DNA of 64,000 nucleotides, taken from the NCBI GenBank assembly GCA_021789605.1, contig JAJYJI010000002.1:62001-126000 (forward strand), in the 5' to 3' direction. The translations under genes were made by a program, and so were the position numbers. This document shows positions 30,933-39,742 of this stretch, piece by piece. This stretch comes from a bacterium. Its GTDB lineage: Bacteria; SZUA-79; Acidulodesulfobacterales; Acidulodesulfobacteraceae. Below the pieces are notes generated by a model that made no database searches, was not told the DNA's origin, and saw only the letters and a program-made list of their open reading frames with translations. Each line of letters begins with the position of its first letter. Position 1 is the stretch's first letter.

Positions 30933-33365
30933 TTAAAAATATCCCAGCTGCCTCAATTTTGCCATGGCGGCTTCCTTGTCCTCGGAACGCCCCGAGCGTT
31001 CGGCTACTCCTTCCTTAGGCGTTTTGGAAGTGCACGGGGCGCAGTCTATCGACCTGTAGCCCTCGTTATAAAGCGGGCAAAACGGCAGGTTATTAAGCTT
31101 AATATAGTCCCATATGTCTTTTTCGGTAAAGTGCAGAATGGGGTGGACCCTGAAGTGGTGAGGGTCCTTTCTTTTGGAAAAATAGGCTTCGTTGGCGCGG
31201 CTTTCCGTTTCGTCGCGCCTTATTCCCGTCATCATGGCTTTAAGATGCAGGTCTTTTATGGACATTTTGAGCGGAGAGGTTTTAAGCGTAAGGCAGCAGT
31301 CGGCTTTGTCCTTGGCTATCGGGTAATTTGCTTTGAGGGCTTCTTTATTGGAATACGTAAGTAGCTCGAAACCCCAATCCCGCTTTAATTTTTCTATAAA
31401 ATCCTTTATTTCTTTAAACTCGGCGGACGTATCTATCGTTATCACCTTAAAAGGGATTTTCCCGTCGAAGGCTTTGCGCACGAGGTCTAACATTACCGAG
31501 GAATCCTTGCCGCCGGTAAAAGCTATGCCGATAGAGTCGCCGAACCTCTCGCGGGCTTCTTTTATGATTTCGGTGCTTAATGCTATTTTTTGATGTAAAA
31601 GTTCGATAGTTAAAGCGTCTCCGGCGGCGTCGCCCACGGCGTTAAATTCCGGCTGGATTATCGCCGCTCCCCCCGTCCGCGCGCCGGCGTTCTTTTCGTC
31701 TTTTGCGGCTCCTGCCCCGTTTGCCGCGACTGGCGCCGGAGCGGGAATGTTTTCGTCGAACAGGTTTTCGGTTACGACCGCCCCGCTCTCGATTTTGTTT
31801 AAAATCTCGACGTATTTCTGAGTGCTTGTTAACGCCATATTTAAAGGAAGCGGCATTTCCTCTAAGGGGTCTGCGGCAAGGTCGTAATAATAGTTTTTAA
31901 CCCTGCGGTATATGTCCGACGACGTAAGGTTTTTATATATGTCCGTTCTAGTCGCCGTTTTTGCCTTTAACGCGTTTAAGAGGGTAAAATATTCCTGCCT
32001 GCTTATCCTTTTTCTCATCACGAAATTAAACATCGCTATGACGAAATCTTCTTCGGACAGTTTTACGTTTTCTATTATTTTTTTGGCTTCTTCGTGGGGG
32101 ATGTTTTCCGGTATGAAAAGATACTTTTTATCTGCCGTCCTTATAGCCCTTTGCGACAGAAAATATCTGTCTTTAGCGGAAGCCCCGTTATTCTGCCTGT
32201 TATATTCGGGAGCGGCAAACTGCATTATTTCGTTATACATATTCTGCGTGCAAAATTCGCTGTAGCAGTATTCCCTTTCGTCGAAGAGCGAAACGCCGTC
32301 TATGCCCGAAAGCCCCAAGGTTTCGCCCGCGCCGGAAGATTGAGACGGCGGCTGTGCCGGACCGGTTTTATTATCATGCGATACGATATCCGCATCGAGC
32401 CCTGAAAGCGTTATCAGGGTCTTAAACACGTCCACTATGGACGCAATCTTGCCGTAAGCCTTTTTTTCGACCTGCGGAGCGTGAAGTATCAACGGTACGT
32501 GCGTTACTTCGTCGTAAAGTTCCCCCATATGACCGAAAACGGGCTGATCGAAAAGGGTTATCCTGCCCTCGCCGTGGTCGGCTAAAATGGAATATATGGC
32601 TTCTTCGTCAAAATACCCCAGCGATTTAAGGGAATTATAAATCAGCCTGAAACGCCCCTTGTCGAATTTGTTAATGCCGTATATGTAAGCGGGCAGCATT
32701 ACGTGCTCCCAAAAATTAACCTTTGACGAAAAATTATTCCAAAGCGCAAAAGGGTCGTTGTTAGTCATTGGAATTTTAAACAAAAGCGACATTTTTTTTA
32801 TGAAGTCGAAATAATCGTCGTTGTAATGATTTTCGTTGTAATTCTGCGAATATATATAAGGTTCGTGCGCGTCGAAAAGATGCATGAAGCAAAAAACCTT
32901 TTCGTTTTTTAACCCTTCAAGCTGCTTATACAGCTCGCTTATATCGCCGGCAAAAACGTAATCGAATCCTTTTGTCAGCCCGATGGGATGAAACAGCTCT
33001 ATGACGTCGGAATATAAAACGGTCTTGTAGCCGTTTTTCTTATAAACGTCGGCAAGGGTAACGCAGTCTTTGTTCAGTTTTTTATAGAAAAAAGGTCTTA
33101 CGCCGTGCCTTTGCTGGTATAATCCGGTAAATAAAGAGGCATGTGCGGCTGTGGTATAAGTCGAGGTCGAAAAGAAATTGGTAAAAACGGCGGAATTTGA
33201 AGCAATCTCGTCCAGAGTCGGAGTGTCCGGCAATTTTTCGAGGTAAAACTGCTTCAGGTGGGGCTTGTCTTCTACGTAGCTTGCGCAGTCGTATCTTAAA
33301 TTGTCTATTGAAATAAGTAAAACTTTTGAGTTTTTAGCATTTGCTCCGTTCTCTACGTTTTCCAT
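30933..33365 (-). CDS. AlkP/sulfatase-like domain fused to PP-loop (PAPS reductase/CysD-like) domain, copy B
   Basis: 810 residues, tandem paralogue of the 28603 gene with the same two-domain plan. AlkP part: LLISIDNLRYDC near 16-27, TYTTAAHASLFTG with Thr71 at the formylglycine position and His75 in place of Arg, and ADHGEGR. PP-loop part: AFTGGKDSSVML near 610-621, MTGIRRDETESR, and YRSIDCAPCT, with an ERSGRS tail like copy A and no ECGLH. An Ala/Gly/Pro-rich stretch (~560-590) links the halves. It follows the TPR-sulfotransferase gene on the same strand with a ~60-bp gap. Joint role in sulfate activation or transfer is inferred from domains and context. Confidence 0.85.
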   Translation of the reverse strand: MENVENGANAKNSKVLLISIDNLRYDCASYVEDKPHLKQFYLEKLPDTPTLDEIASNSAVFTNFFSTSTYTTAAHASLFTGLYQQRHGVRPFFYKKLNKDCVTLADVYKKNGYKTVLYSDVIELFHPIGLTKGFDYVFAGDISELYKQLEGLKNEKVFCFMHLFDAHEPYIYSQNYNENHYNDDYFDFIKKMSLLFKIPMTNNDPFALWNNFSSKVNFWEHVMLPAYIYGINKFDKGRFRLIYNSLKSLGYFDEEAIYSILADHGEGRITLFDQPVFGHMGELYDEVTHVPLILHAPQVEKKAYGKIASIVDVFKTLITLSGLDADIVSHDNKTGPAQPPSQSSGAGETLGLSGIDGVSLFDEREYCYSEFCTQNMYNEIMQFAAPEYNRQNNGASAKDRYFLSQRAIRTADKKYLFIPENIPHEEAKKIIENVKLSEEDFVIAMFNFVMRKRISRQEYFTLLNALKAKTATRTDIYKNLTSSDIYRRVKNYYYDLAADPLEEMPLPLNMALTSTQKYVEILNKIESGAVVTENLFDENIPAPAPVAANGAGAAKDEKNAGARTGGAAIIQPEFNAVGDAAGDALTIELLHQKIALSTEIIKEARERFGDSIGIAFTGGKDSSVMLDLVRKAFDGKIPFKVITIDTSAEFKEIKDFIEKLKRDWGFELLTYSNKEALKANYPIAKDKADCCLTLKTSPLKMSIKDLHLKAMMTGIRRDETESRANEAYFSKRKDPHHFRVHPILHFTEKDIWDYIKLNNLPFCPLYNEGYRSIDCAPCTSKTPKEGVAERSGRSEDKEAAMAKLRQLGYF

Positions 33366-33424
33366 CGCGTTAATCCCTGTTTATTATTTTATATACCGTT
33401 ATATTATATATTTTAACAAAAATC

Positions 33425-35551
33425 TTATGAAAATAAAATAAAATCCTTAAGGTTCTTTTCGAACCTGCGCCAAGCCTGCGAACTGCCTTTGTAAATCTTT
33501 TTCCTGACCTGCGCCGCGCTAGCCGTCCTGACGGCGCGCTTGTTCTTTTCAAACTCCAGGCAGGCGTCCTCCCATTCAAGACCGCAGTAATCTATCAGTT
33601 TTCTGGTTTCTTCCCCGAAGTTTTCGGTAAGGAGTTCGTAGTTTAAATTGTAAATGCGTCCGGGGAACAGGTTTTCCCAGAACGCCATAAGGTCTTCGTA
33701 TAATTTATAATATTCGGCTATATCGGACAAGTCGTTTGAAAACCCTAGCCCTTTAGCCGGAAAATACCTGCTGAAAACAGACCATGCGACAGCCGTCCTG
33801 TCCCTCGTCATATTTATTATTTTTAAATTAGGCATTATGTGAGCCAAAAAGCCTATAAAACGAAAATTTAAAGGCATCTTGTCGGTAACGAAACCGTATT
33901 TTGGAGGCACGCCGAATTTATTATCGTTGCCGTTCACATCGTTGTCGGCGTATTCCGGTTGCTTCTTAATTTCTTTTAAATATTCCGCGGTAATTGCGCC
34001 GCAAGCCCGATAAACGTCCTGTGCGGGCGGCGGAACGTTAAAATAGAGGTTTGCCGCTAAGACGCCTAAGGTTTCCAGTTCTCCAGCACCGAAAACGCCG
34101 CTATGCGACGCTAAAATCTGCTCCGCAAGGCTCGTTCCGGAGCGCGGCATTCCGACTATCAGTATCGGCATAGGCGAAATTTCGTTTAAATTTAGAGGGG
34201 GCAGCTTCGACCTGATTTCATCCGTTAGAGAAGTACCGCCGAAAGAGGACTTAATAACGGAGAACAGCTTGCGGTCGGTTTCTATGGAATATCCGAGTTC
34301 CTTTTTCCGCAATGCGTTTCCTTCGAGATAAAGGTTAAAAGATTCGTCGTATTCCCCGACGTCTTCAAGCGTCTTGGCAAGCGCAAAGCATACCTGTATC
34401 TTGTCCTCTATTTTTTTAACGGTTTTACTTAAGCTTTTGAGCCGTTCAATTTGCGGGTCGCCGTGCGTAAATTTTTTAAGGGTACTCAAGTTCCTGTAAC
34501 ATTCGGCGTAATCGGGTTTTAATTCCAGCGCCTTGGAATAATACGCTTGGGCTTCTTCAAGCCTGCCCGTGTCGTTAAACACGCCGCCTAAGTTGTTGTG
34601 CGCTTCGGCGTAAGACGGGTTAAGCTCTATGGCTTTCCTGAAGTTAATTTCGGCTTCTTCGAGCCTGCCTTTATCGCTTAATATTCCGCCAAGGTTGTTA
34701 TAGGCTTCGGCGTAAGACGGGTTAAGCTCTATGGCTTTCCTGAAGTTGTTTTCTGCTTCTTCGAGCCTGCCTAATTCATAAAGCGTATTTCCTAAATTAT
34801 TATAAGCCTCGAAATAATCAGGTTTAAGTTCCAGCGCTTTTTTATAAGAGGATTCGGCTTCTTGAAGCCTTTTTAAATTTCTGTAAGTAATGCCTATGTT
34901 GTTGTAGGATGCGCAAAAATCCGGCTTCAATTCTATCGCCTTTTTAAGATTTTTTTCGGCTTCTTCAAATCTTTCAAAATCGTTATAGACGCTACCTAAA
35001 TTACTGTAACATTCCGCATAATCCGGCTTAAGCTCGAGCGCTTTTAAAAACACCGATTCGGCTTCGGGTAGCTTTCCGAGATAATAAAGCGCGCTGCCGA
35101 GGTTGCTGTAAGCTTCGACATAATCCGGCTTAAGCTCTATTGCTTTTTTGTAACTTTGGACGGCTTCCTCAAACTTTTTGCTTAAGTAAAAAACATTCCC
35201 TGCGTCGAGAAATTTTGACGCTTCGGAGGAGGAGTCGGCGGTCGCGGCTTCGGATTCGAAAATGGGAGAAATTGAGGAAGCGGTAGATGTGGAGGCGGAA
35301 ATAGCGTCTTTAACCGCTTTAAGGCTTACGAGATACTGCGGCACGCCGGGATTTATATTCGCGGCGTTTTGAAGAAAAATTACGGCTTCTTTAAGTTTGC
35401 CTGCATTCATCAATAAAAGCCCGAGGTTGTGGTTTGCATCGGACTGCGTTGGAACTGTCGCTATTATCGCCCTGTATAAATTCTCTGCTTCGGCTAGTTT
35501 TCCCTCTTTGTGAAAATTAACCGCCTTAACTAATGCTTCCTGAATTTTCAT
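33425..35551 (-). CDS. TPR-repeat sulfotransferase
   Basis: 708 residues. Residues ~1-95 and ~115-385 are TPR repeats (about ten), several nearly identical, with the 34-residue pattern AEAYNNLGGILSDKGRLEEA. Residues ~455-708 are a PAPS-dependent sulfotransferase: 5'-phosphosulfate loop VGMPRSGTSLAEQ near 462-474, and 3'-phosphate site NMTRDRTAVAWSVFSRYF. Members of this class transfer sulfuryl groups to glycans or protein tyrosines. The TPR part probably docks the acceptor. It is the first gene of the minus-strand run that includes the PP-loop fusions, so glycan sulfation is a reasonable guess. Confidence 0.9.
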   Translation of the reverse strand: MKIQEALVKAVNFHKEGKLAEAENLYRAIIATVPTQSDANHNLGLLLMNAGKLKEAVIFLQNAANINPGVPQYLVSLKAVKDAISASTSTASSISPIFESEAATADSSSEASKFLDAGNVFYLSKKFEEAVQSYKKAIELKPDYVEAYSNLGSALYYLGKLPEAESVFLKALELKPDYAECYSNLGSVYNDFERFEEAEKNLKKAIELKPDFCASYNNIGITYRNLKRLQEAESSYKKALELKPDYFEAYNNLGNTLYELGRLEEAENNFRKAIELNPSYAEAYNNLGGILSDKGRLEEAEINFRKAIELNPSYAEAHNNLGGVFNDTGRLEEAQAYYSKALELKPDYAECYRNLSTLKKFTHGDPQIERLKSLSKTVKKIEDKIQVCFALAKTLEDVGEYDESFNLYLEGNALRKKELGYSIETDRKLFSVIKSSFGGTSLTDEIRSKLPPLNLNEISPMPILIVGMPRSGTSLAEQILASHSGVFGAGELETLGVLAANLYFNVPPPAQDVYRACGAITAEYLKEIKKQPEYADNDVNGNDNKFGVPPKYGFVTDKMPLNFRFIGFLAHIMPNLKIINMTRDRTAVAWSVFSRYFPAKGLGFSNDLSDIAEYYKLYEDLMAFWENLFPGRIYNLNYELLTENFGEETRKLIDYCGLEWEDACLEFEKNKRAVRTASAAQVRKKIYKGSSQAWRRFEKNLKDFILFS

Positions 35552-35569
35552 AATAATTCTATATTGTAA

Positions 35570-35730
35570 TTTATTCAGGCATAAATAGCAAGGTCATAAA
35601 AATTAGCCGCTTATGAAACAAAAACTCCCAACCACGCGCAAACGCAGTCGGGAGTAAGAATACGTAAGCTGGCGTTTATAAAGCCAACGGCTTTATGCCA
35701 GCCGGAGTGAATAAATCTGATACCTTTTAT
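35570..35730. repeat. Composite REP-like element, copy downstream of DUF4214 gene
   Basis: Hairpin 1 pairs ACTCCC... at 35624 with ...GGGAGT ending 35655. Read on minus, the direction of the DUF4214 gene that ends at 35734, it is a GC-rich stem followed by a TTTTTG run, a good intrinsic terminator. Hairpin 2 (35668-35702) pairs GCTGGC and ATAAAGCC with GGCTTTAT and GCCAGC. The tail is AATAAATCTGATACC. The left ~80 bp matches the 40.92-41.00 kb copy almost base for base. Confidence 0.8.
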
Positions 35731-35733
35731 TAA

Positions 35734-38124
35734 TTAAGCAACACTTGAGACTACTAAAGCACTTGAAGCACCTACCGTTGCATGCATTTCCAAACTTGTC
35801 GCATGAACTCCGACTAACTCGACAAAATGAACGGTATCTGCCGCACCAGCAACAGTTGTCGTGAATTCGGCAACCCAAGTATTATTATTAGTGCTGTCGT
35901 ACCATGCAGTAACGTCTCCTGCAGATACGGTTGTAACAGCATTAGCCGCTGCCATAAAACCGCCTAATGTCGGATTTGAATTCATGCCTACCGTAGATGC
36001 AGTGACTCCAGTTCCGTTAATTACAATGATATTTGAAGATGCCGCAGCGTCTAAAATTATATCCTGATTTAGTACGAAATTATGTATTACGTCGAATCCT
36101 CCGCCGACTATAGCTGCATTTGATGCAGTAAACATATCGGTTGCAGTATGTCCAGGAAGGAGAGTTATTGTATCCGCTGCGGTCGAACCGTTATATTCTG
36201 TTATGTAAGTAGTTCCCGAACCGGTTTTTATTACGTCGCCATTGCCTGAATCTGTCAAACTTAAAATTCCGGTAAACGCGGAAGCGTTAACCAAATCTCC
36301 AGTTGCGCCTACGTTTACATCATGATAGAGGGATGTTGTCAAATTACCAGAGCCTGTTATGTTAAACGTAGTATTATCGCTGTTAGCAAACGCGTTTACG
36401 GTATTAACTTTGGCAGTCGAACTTGTAGTAGAAAGGATATTGACAGTAGAAAATCCGGTTGTTGTAATACCGCTTATTGTGGTTGTACCCGTAGAACTCG
36501 TACCGATATTAAGGTTTAACGTAGTGGCGCCTGTAATTGGCGATAATTTAAGGTCAACTGAAGATGCTAATACGGTAACATTAGAATTGTTTGCCATATC
36601 ATTTATAGTGTAACTAGCAGTAGGTGCAGACATGTCTGTTCCTATGATAAAATTGGTAGCCATAGAACCTGACAAACTTGATGCATTCACGGTAAGAGTA
36701 GTTGCTCCTTCTTCTGAAAAACCTAAAGTATGGAAACCGGTTGTCTTATTTATGCTAGCATAATCATTTGCTGATATTGCACCGGTTCCTAATAAATCAA
36801 TCAAAATTAAATTATTACTGCTTCCCGTTCCGCCGTCTAACTGCGAACCCGACGTTAGTCCTGCTAGTTCATCCGAAGTAATCGCAAGAGTATTCGTCCC
36901 GCTTCCGCCTGTAAATGCGAAAGAAGCGGTTGAGTTCTCGTCAATTACCGTCAGATTACTGGTATCCAACGATGCGTTAATCGTTTTGATATCGGCAGTT
37001 CCGGCGTTCGGAATAGTCAAATACAATGGTGCGGAGCCTTCTATATTAAGAGCTGATACTTTGGTCGTAGATGAATTTCCAAATATTGCGTTAGAAGAAC
37101 TTAAAACATCTAGCGTAAGGGTAGCGACATCTCCGCTTTTGACGTTTAATACTAACTGCTGCGTTTTTGTTGCGTTAGATAAATCTATCGTAGCGGAAGT
37201 ATCGGTAGCCAGATAAGAAACATTTACATTAGCATCTTTTGAATTTTCGATGGTTAAAGTCTGAGTAGCGCCCTTTAAAGTGGCGTTAAATGTATGCGTA
37301 GTGTATACGTTGTCTATAACAACCGATGTTATCCCAGAATTTGAATGGGTGTCCAAGGTAAGATTATCATTAGCATTCAATAAATTAGCAAATAAATCAG
37401 GCACATTGTTTAAAGTAGGTAATCCTATAGTACCGTTAACGGCTGTAGGAAGCGCATACATCTTCAACTCGTCGTTCCCGCCCACTCCGTTAATCGTATA
37501 GGCTGCGGAAAGAGTAAGGCCGTTATCCACGAAAGTCGTATTGCTAGAAGTCGCAGCGTAGTTCAATTGAGTTGCCGTCATATCCACTACCTGTCCGGTC
37601 GTTCCGTTAACGTAGTTGGAAACTGATTGAAGGCTGCTCGTCGTGTTGCCCAAGCCTACCCACGCCGGAGTAATCTGGTCGATATAAGACGACGCTTCGG
37701 TAGCCGAATAGCCTGTTCCGCTGGGGGCATAGTAGTTGGTGAAAGTGTTTGCGGCGGACATCCTGTCGTTAAGGACGGTGTAGTCTGTGCCGGAGCCTTC
37801 CGCTATAACCGTATTGTAAACGTCTATGATGGTCTGGGAAAGCGAGCCCGTCGAGGTATAAAGACCCTGCACCCAAGCTATGCCGCCGGAAAGAAGGTTC
37901 CTTCCGATTAAATTGTTGGAAATAGTATCTACCTGCGCGGCAGTTAATCCCGTAGATGCGATTGTTCCGAAAGCTGTCGTAATCGCGCCGTTAACTCCGC
38001 TTAAAGAACCGCTGCTATTTGTAATAGCATTGCCTGCCCATTCGTATCCGGGGTAATTGGCAGCGCGGTCTAATGCGCCGACGAATAATGCTTGTCCATC
38101 GGTATAATAACTTGTTGAAGACAT
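35734..38124 (-). CDS. DUF4214 secreted/surface protein, copy 1
   Basis: 796 residues, Ser/Thr/Ala/Asn-rich, no Cys, no Sec signal. Residues 1-~180 contain the DUF4214-type helical region (GQALFVGALDRAANYPGYEW, NLIGRNLLSGGIAWVQGL) and are nearly identical to the 41042 protein. The remainder is a diverged beta-rich body with phrases such as FTGGSGTNTLAIT and LTDSGNGDVI. The C-terminal segment (VHFVELVGVHATSLE) matches the end of the paralogue and resembles the C-terminal anchors of S-layer proteins such as RsaA, a possible type I secretion signal. AAGGAGG (complement of 38132-38138) fixes the start. Function likely S-layer-like or adhesive; unproven. Confidence 0.8.
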   Translation of the reverse strand: MSSTSYYTDGQALFVGALDRAANYPGYEWAGNAITNSSGSLSGVNGAITTAFGTIASTGLTAAQVDTISNNLIGRNLLSGGIAWVQGLYTSTGSLSQTIIDVYNTVIAEGSGTDYTVLNDRMSAANTFTNYYAPSGTGYSATEASSYIDQITPAWVGLGNTTSSLQSVSNYVNGTTGQVVDMTATQLNYAATSSNTTFVDNGLTLSAAYTINGVGGNDELKMYALPTAVNGTIGLPTLNNVPDLFANLLNANDNLTLDTHSNSGITSVVIDNVYTTHTFNATLKGATQTLTIENSKDANVNVSYLATDTSATIDLSNATKTQQLVLNVKSGDVATLTLDVLSSSNAIFGNSSTTKVSALNIEGSAPLYLTIPNAGTADIKTINASLDTSNLTVIDENSTASFAFTGGSGTNTLAITSDELAGLTSGSQLDGGTGSSNNLILIDLLGTGAISANDYASINKTTGFHTLGFSEEGATTLTVNASSLSGSMATNFIIGTDMSAPTASYTINDMANNSNVTVLASSVDLKLSPITGATTLNLNIGTSSTGTTTISGITTTGFSTVNILSTTSSTAKVNTVNAFANSDNTTFNITGSGNLTTSLYHDVNVGATGDLVNASAFTGILSLTDSGNGDVIKTGSGTTYITEYNGSTAADTITLLPGHTATDMFTASNAAIVGGGFDVIHNFVLNQDIILDAAASSNIIVINGTGVTASTVGMNSNPTLGGFMAAANAVTTVSAGDVTAWYDSTNNNTWVAEFTTTVAGAADTVHFVELVGVHATSLEMHATVGASSALVVSSVA

Positions 38125-38342
38125 TTTGAATCCTCCTTAAATTTTTAGAAATACAGGCTAATGCTATCTACGTTGTTAAGCATACCTCTTATTAACTCTT
38201 ATTAATGACAATTTAATTAGTATATTTATATTTATTTTTTTATATTTTTTAAAATTTAACATATTTGTAATTTTATTGTAATAATAATGTAATATTGAAA
38301 TGTTAAAATTATATATTAATTTTATACATTATTACTATAAAT
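38125..38342. other. AT-rich divergent spacer
   Basis: 218 bp between the DUF4214 gene (minus) and the RAYT remnant (plus). It holds the AAGGAGG leader of the DUF4214 gene. From 38264 onward, TTTGTAATTTTATTGTAATA loosely resembles the leader shared by 20599-20630 and 39590-39621. No ORF. Confidence 0.5.
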
Positions 38343-38816
38343 ATGTCAAGACATAAAAGAATCATATTATCTGAAACTACACACCATATTATACAAAGAG
38401 GGCATTGCAGGCAAGTAATTTTTGCTCAGAGAAATGATTTTTTGCAATATATCGATAACTTATAAGTACTGAAAAAAGAGTATAATGTTAAAGTTTTTGC
38501 TCACTTTCTTATGACAAATCACGTTCATTTATTGCCGCAGCCTTATAAGGAAGTTTCTAAGATTCTTTTGCTTATAAAAAAATTATCTGGACGCGCTACT
38601 TCTTATTTTAATTTGCTTGAAGGACGCAGTGGCACATTGTGGAAAGGACGTTATAAGTCGAGTTCGGTGAAAAGCGACGCTTATTTATTGGCATGCACAC
38701 GCTATATAGAACTAAATCCAGTACGTGCTGGTATAACTGACAATCCCGCAGGATACGCTTAGTCTAGCTATTTGATAAAGATATCTGATTTATTTATTCT
38801 ATTCTTGACGGCATAA
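38343..38816 (+). pseudogene. RAYT (Y1/REP-associated tyrosine transposase), two nonsense mutations
   Basis: Reads in one frame as a RAYT-family HUH transposase: start MSRHKRIILSETTHHIIQRG, the HUH motif in MTNHVHLL, GRSGTLWKGRYKSS and RYIELNPVRAG. TAA interrupts codon 41 (38463-38465). TAG at 38760-38762 replaces the Trp of the conserved GYAWSSY motif, after which SSYL is still readable before the frame ends at 38816, so the usual C-terminal extension is lost. Such enzymes mobilise the REP-like hairpins that surround this gene. The central piece alone keeps the HUH motif but lacks the N-terminus, so it should be inactive. Confidence 0.88.
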
Positions 38817-38823
38817 AAATAAA

Positions 38824-38935
38824 AACCTCCGACCACATGCAAACGCAGTCGGGAGTAAGAATACGTGGGCTGGCGTTTATAAAGCCAACGGCTTTATGCC
38901 AGCCGGCGTGAATAAATCTGTCCCCTTTATTCGGT
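38824..38935. repeat. Composite REP-like element next to RAYT remnant
   Basis: Hairpin 1 is CCTCCGAC...GTCGGGAG type (38825-38857), hairpin 2 spans 38868-38904 (GGCTGGC/ATAAAGCC against GGCTTTAT/GCCAGCC), then GTGAATAAATCTGTCCCC. It lies 8 bp past the RAYT frame and just past the 3' end of the minus-strand DUF2283 gene, for which it can act as terminator (stem then T run on minus). Confidence 0.8.
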
Positions 38936-38943
38936 AGTTATGG

Positions 38944-39159
38944 TCACGCAACGGCGGTATTACTGGAATTCATCTGTAGGTAACTTATCTCGGACATATT
39001 GGCTTTTTCCTTTGCATGTTCTATCGTCATACTAACGATGTTTCCGCTTTCATCCGTATCAATGTAAAGATTCTCGGATATTTCTCTGGTTTCCGCAACA
39101 GGTTTGTCGGAAAACTCAATAAAAGCAGTATTCGAATCGGAAAAATATCTTATTTTCAT
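38944..39159 (-). CDS. DUF2283 family protein (toxin-antitoxin-like partner)
   Basis: 71 residues. MKIRYFSDSNTAFIEFSDKP, then ETREISENLYIDTDESGNIVSMTIEHA, is the standard DUF2283 pattern (short beta-rich protein). These genes usually follow a DUF4258/BrnT-like small protein, and here such a gene, broken, lies directly upstream (39162-39410). The start ATG is preceded by AAGGAGG, which falls in the last codons of that upstream frame. Proposed as the antitoxin-like half of the pair; function unproven. Confidence 0.8.
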   Translation of the reverse strand: MKIRYFSDSNTAFIEFSDKPVAETREISENLYIDTDESGNIVSMTIEHAKEKANMSEISYLQMNSSNTAVA

Positions 39160-39161
39160 TA

Positions 39162-39410
39162 TTAATCCTCCTTAAAGTTCCTGTCAAAAAATGCGTTATG
39201 AACGGTTTCACCGTCTTTTAACAATATTACTCTTAAATATTTCCCAACCTCATCAATATATTTTCATTTCTTTATTCTTCCGTCACTCTGAGTCCTTACC
39301 TTATTAGGATATTTTATGGTTTCTAAAATCCAATCATCTTTAATAATTTTCCTGTCATGCCGTTCTCTGGTAAGTTTAAAGTATTCGGTATGCTTAAATG
39401 CGCCAGACAT
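39162..39410 (-). pseudogene. Small DUF4258/toxin-like gene with in-frame TGA
   Basis: An 83-codon frame on minus starts MSGAFKHTEYFKLTRERHDR and continues ILETIKYPNKVRTQSDGRI, then TGA (39266-39264), then KYIDEVGKYLRVILLKDGET and VHNAFFDRNF to TAA. The whole matches the small proteins typically encoded upstream of DUF2283 genes. The TGA lies where relatives have Trp (TGG), so a single nonsense change is likely. Its end is 2 bp from the DUF2283 ATG. Confidence 0.72.
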
Positions 39411-39742
39411 AATTATTAGAATTTATATAGATATTTTAATTCTTATTATATTATACAACATTTGCTTAATTAAATTAATCTACGAATTATAAAAAAATTT
39501 TATTATTTATTAATTTTTAAAAAATAAGTTTTACATAATCAGGTACTTTTATTTCTTATCTTCTTTTATGCGGTCAAGTCTACACCATATTTGTAATAAT
39601 TTTGTAATAAAAATTTAATATATTTTTAATATTATTGTAACATTAAATATGTATAATAAAACAATATATTATATATAATATATTCTATTCATGCATATTC
39701 AATCAATCATATAATTATATGAATCTATACACTAAAATATAA
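39411..39742. other. AT-rich spacer upstream of deleted RAYT
   Basis: 332 bp with no supportable gene. It contains TTTGTAATAATTTTGTAATA at 39590, a 32-bp block also present, with three differences, upstream of the pilin-like gene (20599-20630). A TAAAAT hexamer at 39733-39738 lies 4 nt before the ATG at 39743. Confidence 0.55.

Noticed and set aside
28603-33365. Active formylglycine sulfatases
   Set aside because: The Cys/Ser-x-Pro-x-Arg motif is absent; Thr and His occupy the key positions.
33370-33579. Separate small gene at the sulfotransferase 3' end
   Set aside because: It is a shadow frame of the sulfotransferase C-terminus with Arg-rich, low-complexity content and no start signals.
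39264-39266. Selenocysteine or Trp recoding of the in-frame TGA in the toxin-like gene
   Set aside because: No SECIS-like structure was evident and other genes here use TGA as stop. The position is Trp in relatives, so nonsense mutation fits best.
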